NCBI GenBank assembly: GCA_034430615.1
Contig: DAOUEJ010000203.1
Coordinates: 1 to 64,000, forward strand
Source: E44-bin32 sp034430615
GTDB lineage: Bacteria; Chloroflexota; Anaerolineae; Anaerolineales; E44-bin32
Direction of reading: 5' to 3'
Length of the DNA: 64,000 nt
Positions 34,730 through 43,916 of the stretch are shown here, in pieces (position 1 is the first letter of the stretch; each line of letters begins with the position of its first letter). The position numbers and the translations under genes are program-made. Under the pieces are notes generated by a model. It was given only the letters and a program-made list of their open reading frames with translations. It was not told the origin of the DNA and did not search any database.

Positions 34730-36295
34730 CTAGTCAACAGGAATCAGGCGCTCGAAGAGCTCCAGCGATGGAAAATCTAGCGCAGCGCTTGGGGAAGCTT
34801 CGATGGCGCGCTCATCGACCCAACCGACCACTCCGCCGAAGTCAACCATCCACCAATAGGTATCTTTGGCCTGGATACCGTTAAGGCCGTTATATTGGGG
34901 GAGGATCGAGCCGCTAGCTCCGGAGTCCACGGAGGCGATTGGCACATAGTTCGTGCCTGGCCCCAGCAGGACGTTCGTGGGGTAGATCGCTTGGACCCTA
35001 CTCTCTCCCGAGAGTTTATCTGAGTACTCTGCGGGCTCAACAGCAACCATCATCCAACCGTTCGCGACGCCTCGCTCACGGCCATCAGACGGCTTGTTCT
35101 GGACGATGCCGTTGATCCACATCGTGGATGAGCCGCCGCCGTCGTAGTTGATCCCCCAGGATGCACCGAGCTTGTCTTTACAATAAAAACCTAACTCTGG
35201 CAGGGTCATCCCGATGCTGTAGGAGTCGACGCGGCCGTCGACGACGACAAAATATACAAACTCCTGGTTGAAGCAGATAGCAGTGCGAGGATGGCGCAGA
35301 AGAGCTCCGCGATTGTCTGTCTCCAGCACTCGTCCGTCTCTAAGGAAAACCAGGTCACCAGCGAGACTGGCGAAAGTTTTTGTCCAGGAATCCGGGTTGG
35401 GTGAGACGCAATCCTGCTGTAGGTGGGCCAGATCAAGCGAGATGCCTACTTTGTCACCAGCGGAGAAGGTCGACAATTTCTCGGAAGCCTCTCCTGTCCA
35501 GGACGAGAGAACGATTTCGTTAAACATGATCGGGACAGGACCGAGATCTGTGCGAACCTGGCGAACAGTACCTTTTACGTAGCGGGGGTTCGGCAGCAAG
35601 CCACTGGGACGGAGCAGTTCAATCACGACTTCAACCTGCATATCACCCCCTGGGCTGAACGGTTGCGAGGCGGGGGTATAAAGGACGATCTCGTCACGCG
35701 GGCTGACATTGTTGATGTCATCAATCTCAAACCAGGATCCGGTCTCCAGGTTTGTAATACGCTGCGTCGAGTCTGGATGATAGACACACCCGCCAGCAAA
35801 CAGGCTTCGGTCTTGGTTGAAAGCCAGCCCACTCAACCCATGCAAGTCATCATATTTCTTGACATACCAGCCCCCAGAGATCACGCCGCCGGTTGGTTCA
35901 CTCGTTTCCATGTCATAGAAGGAGCCATTGATGGCAACGACGACCTTGCTCCGGGAGCCCCACGCCCCCCCCCAGGCGTTGAGTGACTGGTCGTAGCGAT
36001 TCGCCATCCCTCGTACGGTTTCTAATCCGGCGCCCAGCAAGCCTTGGGCGAGGGAGCTGTCGATGATCAGGTTTTGATGGTCTAGATCCATCCGGGCCAC
36101 GTAGGCCCGGACCGGACCAGGGAGGACAAAGCTGCGGTAATCGATGCCATCCGTGACCGTCGTCCAGGCGGGTGGGGCAGATGCGCTACTGCTGGCAAGC
36201 ACCAGCAGAGTTAGCGCCAGGACGAGGGCAAGCCCGGGACGACGCCTGGGATACCTTCGGAGCAGGTTTTCTTGGAAGCGAGTTAAGACAGCCAC
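34730..36295 (-). CDS. Secreted phosphodiester-glycosidase-like protein with SH3-type tail
   Basis: A 521-residue exported protein. A signal helix (about 20-42) is followed by a NAGPA/phosphodiester-glycosidase domain (PF09992-like): VVAINGSFYDM, SGLAFNQDRSL, and the signature LGASWGINYDGGGSSTMW, with RERGVANG at the end. The C-terminal ~90 residues (NVLLGPGTNYVPIASVDSG and YWWMVDFGGVVGWV) look like a bacterial SH3 domain for wall binding. NAGPA proteins cleave sugar-phosphodiester linkages; here the target is probably a surface glycan. It lies between the lamin-tail gene and divergent membrane genes. Confidence 0.85.
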   Translation of the reverse strand: MAVLTRFQENLLRRYPRRRPGLALVLALTLLVLASSSASAPPAWTTVTDGIDYRSFVLPGPVRAYVARMDLDHQNLIIDSSLAQGLLGAGLETVRGMANRYDQSLNAWGGAWGSRSKVVVAINGSFYDMETSEPTGGVISGGWYVKKYDDLHGLSGLAFNQDRSLFAGGCVYHPDSTQRITNLETGSWFEIDDINNVSPRDEIVLYTPASQPFSPGGDMQVEVVIELLRPSGLLPNPRYVKGTVRQVRTDLGPVPIMFNEIVLSSWTGEASEKLSTFSAGDKVGISLDLAHLQQDCVSPNPDSWTKTFASLAGDLVFLRDGRVLETDNRGALLRHPRTAICFNQEFVYFVVVDGRVDSYSIGMTLPELGFYCKDKLGASWGINYDGGGSSTMWINGIVQNKPSDGRERGVANGWMMVAVEPAEYSDKLSGESRVQAIYPTNVLLGPGTNYVPIASVDSGASGSILPQYNGLNGIQAKDTYWWMVDFGGVVGWVDERAIEASPSAALDFPSLELFERLIPVD

Positions 36296-36417
36296 AGCCT
36301 CATGATAAGAGATGCGCCTAATCTTGTCGACAGGACTGGAGGGGGAGGGTGGCCGAGCGCCTCCTTAGTATAATGAGCGTACATGGGTAAACCCGGCCAG
36401 CTTGAGAGGAGCATAAC

Positions 36418-36960
36418 ATGAAGCGCATGGATCGCGGTTCGCTAGCAGCGGCGTTATTCTTGATCAGCTTGGGAGCCATCTTCCTGCTCATCAACCTGCT
36501 CCCGGAGTTGTCCTTCACCCGGACATGGCCAGTGATCTTTCTGGCCGTGGCCGCTGCGTTCTTCCTTCCAGCAGTCATAGCCGAGGAAGCGCGTCGCGGC
36601 CTGGCGGCCCTGGCCATCCCCGGCTCGCTGTTTCTCGGTCTGGGCCTCATCTTCCTGTACAACACGCTCAGCGGGGATTGGGCAGCCTGGGCGTATGCCT
36701 GGATACTCATTCCCGCTTCGATTGGTCTTGGGCTGATCCTTTCCAGTTGGATCGGAGGATGGGGACAACCCGTGGCCGAAGTGGGCGTGTGGCTGATGGT
36801 CTTGAATGGTGCCGCATTTGGGTTATTCGCAACACTCTTCGGCACCGCATTCCTCAAGACCCTCGGTGCCGGGGCGTTGATTCTGGGGGGGTTGCTCATG
36901 CTGCTAAGGGCGTTCCGTAAAGGGATCGCTCCTCCACAGGATGAAGCGACTGAGAGATGA
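36418..36960 (+). CDS. Six-helix membrane protein of unknown function
   Basis: A 180-residue protein starting MKRMDRGSLAAALFLISLGAI, preceded by gagagg-like bases. It has alternating hydrophobic helices with only short loops and a charged C-terminus, similar to DUF5668/LiaI-LiaF-like cell-envelope membrane proteins. No catalytic motif. Its stop overlaps the next start (ATGA at 36957-36960), so it is translationally coupled to an SH3-like lipoprotein. Confidence 0.65.
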   Translation: MKRMDRGSLAAALFLISLGAIFLLINLLPELSFTRTWPVIFLAVAAAFFLPAVIAEEARRGLAALAIPGSLFLGLGLIFLYNTLSGDWAAWAYAWILIPASIGLGLILSSWIGGWGQPVAEVGVWLMVLNGAAFGLFATLFGTAFLKTLGAGALILGGLLMLLRAFRKGIAPPQDEATER

Positions 36961-37769
36961 GGAAGAGGACCCTCGCAGGGTTGCTCATCGCCTTAGCTCT
37001 TGCAGGCTGCTCTATATCTCCGGAAGCTGCCCGGGAAACGGCCCAGGCCGTCACGCAGACCCGTGGGGTACTTGACTCGATCGCGGCCAGTACGCGGGCG
37101 GCCATGAGCCAACAAACGACAAAGGCTCCGCCGTCCTCAAGCCCATCAGCTCCCCTTGTTACCGCAACCGATTCGCGCAACCAAACAGCAGTGGAGAAGA
37201 CTCCGACTGCCGCACAGGTATGGGTCGAGGTTCGCATCGACACGAACTGCAGGCTTGGGCCAGGGCTGGCATTCGAGATGGTTGGGGCGCTCTTCGTCGG
37301 AGAACGGACGATTGTTCTTCAACGCAGCTCGGTACCCGATTATTGGGTGGTCGAAAATCCAGATAGACCCGGCCATACCTGTTATCTGTGGGGAAAATAT
37401 GCTACGTTGGAGGGCGATATCGGATCCTTGCCGCTCGACATTCCCCCCACCGCTACCGCCCAACCCGCATCGATCCTTGGCTGGGTCTATCTTGACCTGA
37501 ACGAGAACGGCATACGCGATCCAGAAGAGACAGGACCAGGCCCAGAGGGGCTCCGGCTGTTACTTAAGATTGGTGCGTGCCCAGGAGAGGCGACCCTGCG
37601 GGTCGTCGACCCAAACGCCTACGGCCGGATCATGATCCAGCCCTTGTTGGCGGGTGTCTATTGCCTAGTCGCAGACCCAGAAGCGACTACGCTCGAACCC
37701 GAGCAGCGCGAGATTCAACTTGGCCCCAACGAGCAACTGGACGAGGTCAACTTCCGTTTGCTGCCCTGA
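36957..37769 (+). CDS. Lipoprotein with SH3-like and SdrD-B-like regions
   Basis: A 270-residue lipoprotein with lipobox LALAGC near residue 18. A Ser/Thr linker leads to an SH3-like segment (VEVRIDTNCRLGPGLAFEMV, residues about 90-150). The C-terminal part starts GWVYLDLNENGIRDPEE, the calcium-type start of SdrD B-like modules. It likely binds wall or surface material. Translationally coupled to the upstream membrane gene. Confidence 0.75.
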   Translation: MRKRTLAGLLIALALAGCSISPEAARETAQAVTQTRGVLDSIAASTRAAMSQQTTKAPPSSSPSAPLVTATDSRNQTAVEKTPTAAQVWVEVRIDTNCRLGPGLAFEMVGALFVGERTIVLQRSSVPDYWVVENPDRPGHTCYLWGKYATLEGDIGSLPLDIPPTATAQPASILGWVYLDLNENGIRDPEETGPGPEGLRLLLKIGACPGEATLRVVDPNAYGRIMIQPLLAGVYCLVADPEATTLEPEQREIQLGPNEQLDEVNFRLLP

Positions 37770-37857
37770 TGCTTGAAAACGAAGCAGGGACCGGCAACCA
37801 GGTCCCTGCGCAAACCCAAAACCAGATCAGGCCAGCCACAGCCCATAGAATGCAAGC

Positions 37858-39069
37858 TCAGGGCGTGGCGGAGGGAGATGTTTCTGTCGTAATTGCTCCG
37901 CCACCGGCCTCGCTCAGTGTGGTCTCAGTCGGGACTGGTGTGGGTAGAGCTTCCGGGGTAGCCGGCATGCCAGCCAGCACCCAGCGTTCCCAGATATCGA
38001 TCCAATCTGCGCGCAATTCCCTGGATGGCGGCATCGGTCCCCATTCGTCAGTTTCCTCGCGGTGGAGGGAGCGGATCACGTTGCTGCCCAGATCACCGGC
38101 GATCAAGTTCGGGGCGTCATCCCCGCTTTTCAGAACATCTTCTAGACTCTCCATCAGGTAGTTGTTGTTCTTCTTTCCCGGCCGGTGACACGATAGGCAG
38201 CTGCGGCGGATGATTGGCTCGATGTGTACGCTGTAGGTTGGGATTTCGTCCGGTCCGAGTTCGGGCACGGCTCCAGCAGCCAGGGCTTCTGCCGGAATCT
38301 CAACCCGGTCGTCCCAGGTATAGCGCATAAACGTGACAATGGCATCGATCCCACCCCGATCAAGCTCGCCGCCGTAGGCCAGCCCAAGAGGAGGCATTCC
38401 CAGATCCTGCTGTCCGTAATCGATGATGTTGAAGATCGTCGAGTCTGTTCGGGTATAGATGAAATCGGGAGCATTGAGTGGTGCGACGATCACCCCCTCC
38501 AGACCTTCTACAGTAGTGATTTCACCCCCCTCGCCTTCTCCACCATGACATTCGACGCACTGAATGCTGTACAGATCCTGGCCAATCACAATTTGATCAA
38601 TCACCGAACCAGCTGCGTTGAATTCCTCCTGTGGCGGGGTGCTGGCCGCAGCCAGGACAGTGAGCACAACCACGCCCACCATTGTTACGCCCATCACACC
38701 GAGGCCAAACTTGCGCTTGGACCAATGGCGGAACGGGCTGCGATCGTAAAAGGGTAGCAGCAGCAGCGCCAGGACGGCCACGATGGGCACGATTGTAGTT
38801 CCCACCCATTCCAGGGATCCCGGGAAATACTTCAACAACTGGAACAGGAAGAGGAAATACCATTCTGGCCTGGGGATGTAATTGCTGTCGTTTGGATCGG
38901 CCGGGGGCTCGCCCTTGACGCCGATAAAGGTTGCCAGGCCGACCAGGAGCAGAAAAATGGCGAAGGACACGATCATGTCTTTATAGATGATGTCCGGGAA
39001 GAACTTTACGCCGTGCTGTTTGGCGGCTTCGTAGCGTTCTCTGTAGGTTTGCTTAGGATCGGATTCCAC
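37858..39069 (-). CDS. Cytochrome b subunit-IV-like protein fused to a diheme cytochrome c
   Basis: A 403-residue respiratory protein. GTG 39069 follows ggag at normal spacing and lies 11 bases after the cytochrome b stop. Helices of the subunit IV type carry the quinol-site PEWY motif (RPEWYFLFLFQLLKY). After residue ~180 a soluble region has two heme c motifs, CVECH and CLSCH, so the terminal electron acceptor domain is covalently part of the b subunit. A Pro/Thr tail ends it. Normal complexes use a separate cytochrome c1 or f. Third gene of the Rieske-b6-IV operon. Confidence 0.9.
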   Translation of the reverse strand: MESDPKQTYRERYEAAKQHGVKFFPDIIYKDMIVSFAIFLLLVGLATFIGVKGEPPADPNDSNYIPRPEWYFLFLFQLLKYFPGSLEWVGTTIVPIVAVLALLLLPFYDRSPFRHWSKRKFGLGVMGVTMVGVVVLTVLAAASTPPQEEFNAAGSVIDQIVIGQDLYSIQCVECHGGEGEGGEITTVEGLEGVIVAPLNAPDFIYTRTDSTIFNIIDYGQQDLGMPPLGLAYGGELDRGGIDAIVTFMRYTWDDRVEIPAEALAAGAVPELGPDEIPTYSVHIEPIIRRSCLSCHRPGKKNNNYLMESLEDVLKSGDDAPNLIAGDLGSNVIRSLHREETDEWGPMPPSRELRADWIDIWERWVLAGMPATPEALPTPVPTETTLSEAGGGAITTETSPSATP

Positions 39070-39079
39070 CGGGTCGCTC

Positions 39080-39739
39080 CTATTCGTCCTTGGAGGGGAT
39101 GTGGCTGATCCCGAGACGGATAACGAGATAGAGATGCACACCAAGGATGCCGAAAAGTGAGGCAGGCAGCATCCAGATATGAGCGCTGAAGAACCGCACC
39201 AGTGTGAGCGTGCCGAGATCGCTGCCCCCGCGTAGAGCATCATTTACGTAAGGGCCTACAAATGGGATTGTCTCGGCGATCGAGGTGCCAACGGTCGTCG
39301 CCCAGTAGGCGCGCTGATTCCAAGGCAGCAGGTAGCCGGTAAAGCCCATACCTAAAGTGACCAGCAGGAGCAGCACCCCGGTCAACCAGGTTACTTCACG
39401 CGGGTATTTGTACGCGCCATAGAAGAAGGTCCGCAGCATATGCAGGACAACCGTGATCACCATCAGGGTCGCCCCCCAGTGGTGGATACCCCGAATCAGC
39501 CACCCGAAGGCGACGTCGTTCATAATGTAGTTGATGCTATCGTAGGCTTGATCGGGGTGGGGAACGTAATATGCTGTGAGGAAGATCCCGGTGGCAGCCT
39601 GGAGGACGGCCAGGAAAAGAGTTGCGCTGCCAAGGGTAAAAGCCCAGTTGACCTTCGGAACCTTGCGGTCAAGAACAGTATTGTAGATGCCGGTCAATCC
39701 GAGTCGCTCATCCAGCCAGGTCATAATACGGACTGCCAC
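39080..39739 (-). CDS. Cytochrome b, b6-type N-terminal subunit
   Basis: A 219-residue four-helix protein binding two b hemes. The first ligand pair is in HHWGATLMVITVVLH and the second in HIWMLPASLFGILGVH. The second pair is separated by 14 residues, as in cytochrome b6, versus 13 in bc1. It lacks the cysteine that ties heme c_n in b6 (the corresponding VNWAFTLGS has none). Qo residues GTSIAETIPFVG are present. Follows the Rieske gene by one base. Confidence 0.93.
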   Translation of the reverse strand: MAVRIMTWLDERLGLTGIYNTVLDRKVPKVNWAFTLGSATLFLAVLQAATGIFLTAYYVPHPDQAYDSINYIMNDVAFGWLIRGIHHWGATLMVITVVLHMLRTFFYGAYKYPREVTWLTGVLLLLVTLGMGFTGYLLPWNQRAYWATTVGTSIAETIPFVGPYVNDALRGGSDLGTLTLVRFFSAHIWMLPASLFGILGVHLYLVIRLGISHIPSKDE

Positions 39740-39740
39740 G

Positions 39741-40241
39741 TTAAGCCTCCACCAGGTAGATCAACAGTGTCCCGTCTTCCACCTTGTAGTCGAAGCTGTC
39801 AAGCGGGCGCGGTTGTGGGCCAGAGATGATCGAGCCATCTTTGCCGAAGCGACCGTCATGACAGGGGCACACATACTCTCCCAGGTCCTGCTTGTAGGAG
39901 ACCCGGCAGCTCAAATGAGTGCAGACATTGGAGAAAACAGCATAGCTATCGTCTGAATTATGGAGTACGTACACCCCGTAGCTTTTGGCGGTGCGTTCCC
40001 AGCCAACCTGCGATGTACGGGTGAACGAAAAAAGACGGGGTTCGCCGATCACCAGATCTTCAACAAGGCCGAGTGGAACCCACTCCTCCTTCGATGAGCC
40101 GACGCCCTTCAATCCTGGCGAGAGGAGGTAGCCGATCGCAGGCAACCCGACAATCGCGGCGATGACGCCGCCCAGGATTCCTACTACGCCGGCGACGAAC
40201 CCCCGACGCGAAAGCCCCGTTTCGGGGTTGGCATGCGCCAT
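39741..40241 (-). CDS. Rieske iron-sulfur protein
   Basis: A 166-residue protein from ATG 40241 (ggagg five bases upstream). Twin-arginine-like SRRGFV precedes a membrane helix, so it is likely Tat-exported and anchored. The 2Fe-2S ligands lie in CTHLSC and CPCHDGRF. It receives electrons from quinol at the b subunit. First gene of the complex operon; the divergent region to sdhC contains a CRP/FNR-like site. Confidence 0.93.
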   Translation of the reverse strand: MAHANPETGLSRRGFVAGVVGILGGVIAAIVGLPAIGYLLSPGLKGVGSSKEEWVPLGLVEDLVIGEPRLFSFTRTSQVGWERTAKSYGVYVLHNSDDSYAVFSNVCTHLSCRVSYKQDLGEYVCPCHDGRFGKDGSIISGPQPRPLDSFDYKVEDGTLLIYLVEA

Positions 40242-40343
40242 GTCCACCTCCAAAATGAGTGCAAAGGGGCGATCCGGGCCGCCCCGCCATCGTTACTGCA
40301 GATCGTATATGCAGTATTCTACCCAACTTGGACTCAAACCAGA

Positions 40344-40359
40344 AGTGATCTACTTCACT
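40344..40359. promoter_or_regulatory. CRP/FNR-like inverted repeat between two respiratory operons
   Basis: AGTGA-N6-TCACT matches the spacing of CRP (TGTGA-N6-TCACA) with one symmetric change at each outer position. It lies about 100 bases upstream of the Rieske start and 155 upstream of sdhC, so one site could serve both. Binding is not shown. Confidence 0.4.
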
Positions 40360-40461
40360 ATGGCTGAGATGCAAGATGTTTGTTCCCGGGAGCGGCCGAA
40401 GAGGAAGGTTAGCAGCCAATCCAGCAACAACCGGCGCTGTTCTGATCGTTGCTTCCACCTG

Positions 40462-40467
40462 TATAAT
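40462..40467 (+). promoter_or_regulatory. Probable -10 box of the sdh operon
   Basis: Perfect TATAAT, 48 bases before the sdhC ATG. No clear -35 hexamer, which fits dependence on an activator. Confidence 0.45.
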
Positions 40468-40515
40468 TTAGACCTGCGTCAAGCACCGCTGCAGCAACGA
40501 TCGTTGGGAGGCGTT

Positions 40516-40905
40516 ATGGAACTTAGCAGAAGGGTGAGCTTGATATCTGGCCTGCGCTACAAGGGCGGACAGGGAATGCTGAACTGGGCCCTGCACCGCA
40601 TAACGGGTCTGGGCATCCTGCTCTTTGTTGGGACGCACGTTGTCGTTTCCTTCTTCGGACAGCAATTCGGTGACGATTTGGCGTTTGCCATCAACGGCGT
40701 CTATGAATCCTGGCAGTTCCAGATCTTTGTCTATTTCTCGGTTTTGTTCCACGCCTTCAACGGGACACGTCTGGCGTTGATGGATTTGTTCCCGGCTTTG
40801 ATTCGCTACCAGGTGGAACTCATCTGGCTCCAATGGCTGATGTTCGTCCCGGTGTATGCACTTCCCGTTTACATCATGATCCAGTCCGCCTTGAGCGGGG
40901 TCTGA
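40516..40905 (+). CDS. sdhC: Succinate dehydrogenase cytochrome b subunit (SdhC)
   Basis: A 129-residue protein from ATG 40516 (gggagg upstream). Three membrane helices; the segment LHRITGLGILLFVGTH holds the conserved arginine and a heme-ligand histidine, and FHAFNG a second. It anchors the enzyme and binds quinone. First gene of sdhCDAB with short gaps; the frame is open upstream but without signal. Confidence 0.92.
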   Translation: MELSRRVSLISGLRYKGGQGMLNWALHRITGLGILLFVGTHVVVSFFGQQFGDDLAFAINGVYESWQFQIFVYFSVLFHAFNGTRLALMDLFPALIRYQVELIWLQWLMFVPVYALPVYIMIQSALSGV

Positions 40906-40921
40906 GTCAAGGAGGATTGGC

Positions 40922-41344
40922 ATGAGATCACACCGAGCTGCTCGCCCCTCCGGGTCATTTGAATACGGGATGTGGTTGCTAACCCGCATCTCGGGATTGG
41001 CGCTGATGCTCTTTGGCGCGATCAGCCTGGGGATGGGTTTCATCCTCGGCGGACGCGAGTACCTGACGATGCCAGCCATGATCCGCTGGATGTTCTTTCC
41101 CAACCCGAATCACGTGATTAACAGCGACATCCCCGACGTTTCGCTGGGGTGGTCGAACGCCGTCTGGCAGATCTACAGCATCTTGATGATCTTCCTGGCG
41201 TCGGTCCATGGTTTCAACGGTTTGCGCATGGTCGTGGAGGACTACACCGACCGTCCGCTGCTGATCACGTTTCTGCGCGGGCTGACGATTGTGCTCCTGC
41301 TCGGGGGCGTCATCGTCGCCATATATGTTGTTCTGGCATCCTGA
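40922..41344 (+). CDS. sdhD: Succinate dehydrogenase membrane anchor (SdhD)
   Basis: A 140-residue, three-helix protein. It begins MRSHRAARPSGSFEYGMW, with a TRISGLALMLFG helix and the quinone-site region VHGFNGLRMVVEDY. A ggagg precedes the ATG. Forms the heme b pocket with SdhC. Sixteen bases after sdhC. Confidence 0.88.
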   Translation: MRSHRAARPSGSFEYGMWLLTRISGLALMLFGAISLGMGFILGGREYLTMPAMIRWMFFPNPNHVINSDIPDVSLGWSNAVWQIYSILMIFLASVHGFNGLRMVVEDYTDRPLLITFLRGLTIVLLLGGVIVAIYVVLAS

Positions 41345-41374
41345 TCGAGTCTGAGAATACGGAGAGTGCGCTCC

Positions 41375-43162
41375 ATGCAGCATCAATTCGAAGTTGTCAT
41401 CGTCGGCGGGGGCGGAGCTGGATTGATGGCCGCCCTGACCGCGTCCAAGGGTGCGTCCACAGCCGTTCTGAGCAAGCTCTACCCGGTCCGCTCGCACACC
41501 GGCGCGGCGCAAGGCGGGGTCGGCGCCGCGCTTGGCAGCGAGGAAGAGGACCGCCCCGAGTGGCATACGTACGACACGGTCAAGGGCAGCGATTATCTCG
41601 GGGATCAGGATGCGATCGAATTCATGTGCGCACAGGCTGTTGAAACAGTGTATGAGCTTGAGCACATAGGCTTACCCTTCAACCGCACGGCAGAAGGAAG
41701 GATCGCCCAGCGCCCGTTTGGCGGTCATACCAATAACGAAACCGGCAAACCTGTGCGTCGGGCAGCCTACGCTGCCGACCGCACAGGACATATGATCCTG
41801 CAGACCCTGTACCAGCAGTGCATCAAGCAGAAGGTTAATTTTTTTGATGAATTTCAGGTCCTGGATCTGCTCATCAGCAAGGGTGCTGCCTGTGGTGTGA
41901 TCGCGGTCGAGTTGGCTACCGGCGAACTGCACACTTTCCACGCCAAGGCGGTCATTTTCGCTACCGGCGGGTGGGGACGGGTGTGGGAGATCACTTCCAA
42001 CGCCCACTCCTACACCGGGGATGGGGTCGCAGTGACGCTGCGGCGGGGCATTCCGGCGGAAGACATGGAGTTCTTCCAGTTCCATCCAACCGGCATTTAC
42101 CGCATGGGCATCCTGATCACGGAGGGCGTGCGCGGCGAAGGCGGCGTGCTGGTCAACAACGATGGCGAGCGCTTCATGGAGCGTTATGCCCCGACCGCCA
42201 AGGATCTGGCTTCGCGCGATGTCATCAGCCGGGCCATGTACCTAGAAATGAGGGATGGGCGTGGCATCAACGGCAAGCGCTATCTGTACCTGGACGTACG
42301 TCCAGACACGGTGAATAAGTATGCCCGTAGCGACGGGCGCACCTGGCCCGATGGATCGCCCTACCAGATCTCCGGGGCTGACATCATGTCCAAACTGCCG
42401 GACATTATCGACTTTTGCCGCACCTACATGGGGGTCGATCCGGTGACGCAGCCGATGCCGGTTCAACCTACCGCTCACTACGCTATGGGCGGTATCCCGA
42501 CGACGATGTACGGCGAGGTCGTGATTGACGATAAAAATACGCTGATGCCCGGGTTATTTGCGGCGGGGGAGACGGCCTGCGTCTCGGTGCATGGTGCCAA
42601 CCGTCTGGGAACGAACTCATTGCTCGATATCATCGTCTTCGGCAAGCACTCCGGGCTACGGGCGGCCGAGTACGCCAACCAAAGCACCTACCTTCCGTTG
42701 CCAGCAGAACCGGAGGGGTTCGTGCGTGAGCAATTGGAAGCGCTTCGAAATGCGGACGGCAGCGAGCTCGCCGTCGACCTGCGCAAGGAAATGCAAGATA
42801 TCATGTTCGCCGATGTAGGCGTTTTCCGCACAGAAGAAGGCATGTCGGCCGCGCTCGAGAAAGTGAAAGAACTCAAGCAGCGCTTCCGTAATGTGCGAGC
42901 AAAGGACCCGAGCCGCATCTTCAACACCGATATCCTTGAGGCTTGGGAACTGGGCTGCTTGTTGGACCTGGCACATGTTACGGCCAGGTCGGCTCTCGAG
43001 CGCAAGGAAAGCCGCGGAGCGCATGCACGCGATGATTATCCCGAAAGGGATGATGTGAACTGGCTCAAGCATTCACTAGCCTACCTGGACGATAAGGGTG
43101 TCTCGCTGAAATACAAACCGGTGACGATGACACGCTTCGAGCCCAAGAAACGGGTGTACTAG
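41375..43162 (+). CDS. sdhA: Succinate dehydrogenase flavoprotein subunit (SdhA)
   Basis: A 595-residue flavoprotein. ATG 41375 is chosen over the GTG at 41366 because ggaga lies 9 bases upstream. FAD motif VVIVGGGGAGLMAAL; covalent FAD histidine in SHTGAAQGGV; active-site HPTGIY, and RERFMERY-like ERFMERYAPTAKDLASRD. Normal length. Catalyses succinate-fumarate conversion. Third gene of the operon. Confidence 0.96.
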   Translation: MQHQFEVVIVGGGGAGLMAALTASKGASTAVLSKLYPVRSHTGAAQGGVGAALGSEEEDRPEWHTYDTVKGSDYLGDQDAIEFMCAQAVETVYELEHIGLPFNRTAEGRIAQRPFGGHTNNETGKPVRRAAYAADRTGHMILQTLYQQCIKQKVNFFDEFQVLDLLISKGAACGVIAVELATGELHTFHAKAVIFATGGWGRVWEITSNAHSYTGDGVAVTLRRGIPAEDMEFFQFHPTGIYRMGILITEGVRGEGGVLVNNDGERFMERYAPTAKDLASRDVISRAMYLEMRDGRGINGKRYLYLDVRPDTVNKYARSDGRTWPDGSPYQISGADIMSKLPDIIDFCRTYMGVDPVTQPMPVQPTAHYAMGGIPTTMYGEVVIDDKNTLMPGLFAAGETACVSVHGANRLGTNSLLDIIVFGKHSGLRAAEYANQSTYLPLPAEPEGFVREQLEALRNADGSELAVDLRKEMQDIMFADVGVFRTEEGMSAALEKVKELKQRFRNVRAKDPSRIFNTDILEAWELGCLLDLAHVTARSALERKESRGAHARDDYPERDDVNWLKHSLAYLDDKGVSLKYKPVTMTRFEPKKRVY

Positions 43163-43169
43163 GAGAGGT

Positions 43170-43874
43170 ATGATGGAGGTCAAGCTTCGAATACTGCGCT
43201 ACAACCCGGAAACCGATTCAAAACCCCACTACGAGGTCTACGCGATTGAGGCCGAGGAGAACGACCAGATCCTCGACCTGCTCAACCGCGTCAAGTGGTA
43301 CCAGGATGGCACGCTTTCCTACCGCCGTTCCTGCGCACACGGGGTATGCGGATCGGATGCGGTCAGAATCAACGGGGTCAATCGACTGGCTTGCAAGGTG
43401 CTGGTAAAGGATGTTGGAAGGAAGGTAACAGTCGAACCGCTGCTTGGGCTACGGGTGATCAAAGACCTGATCGTCGACATGGAGCCGTTTTTCGACCACT
43501 ACAAGTCGGTGATTCCATACTTCGTGAACGACGAACCTGCTCCTGCGCGCGAACGGCTTCAGAGCCCGGAGGAACGGGCCCGTTTTGATGATACGACCAA
43601 GTGCATCCTGTGTGCTGCGTGCACGACCTCCTGTCCGTCCTTCTGGGCCAGCGGCGAGTATGTTGGTCCGGCCGCGGTCGTACAGGCGCACCGCTTCATC
43701 TACGACAGCCGCGATCGGGCCGGCGCCGAGCGGCTGGAGCTGCTTAATGACCGCGTCGGGGTTTGGCGCTGCCATGATATCTACAACTGCACCAACGCGT
43801 GCCCGCGTGAAATCGAGGTGACCAAAGCGGTGGGCGAAGTCAAGCTGGCGATTGCGACCGGCCGTATTGAGTAG
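43170..43874 (+). CDS. sdhB: Succinate dehydrogenase iron-sulfur subunit (SdhB)
   Basis: A 234-residue protein with three clusters: 2Fe-2S in SCAHGVCGSDA...LAC, 4Fe-4S in CILCAACTTSCP and 3Fe-4S in CHDIYNCTNACP. It passes electrons from FAD to quinone. ggaga lies before the ATG; last gene of sdhCDAB, 7 bases after sdhA. Confidence 0.96.
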   Translation: MMEVKLRILRYNPETDSKPHYEVYAIEAEENDQILDLLNRVKWYQDGTLSYRRSCAHGVCGSDAVRINGVNRLACKVLVKDVGRKVTVEPLLGLRVIKDLIVDMEPFFDHYKSVIPYFVNDEPAPARERLQSPEERARFDDTTKCILCAACTTSCPSFWASGEYVGPAAVVQAHRFIYDSRDRAGAERLELLNDRVGVWRCHDIYNCTNACPREIEVTKAVGEVKLAIATGRIE

Positions 43875-43916
43875 CCCCCTGAGGCACCCTCGCGCCGCCC
43901 GCGGGTTTGATGAAGC

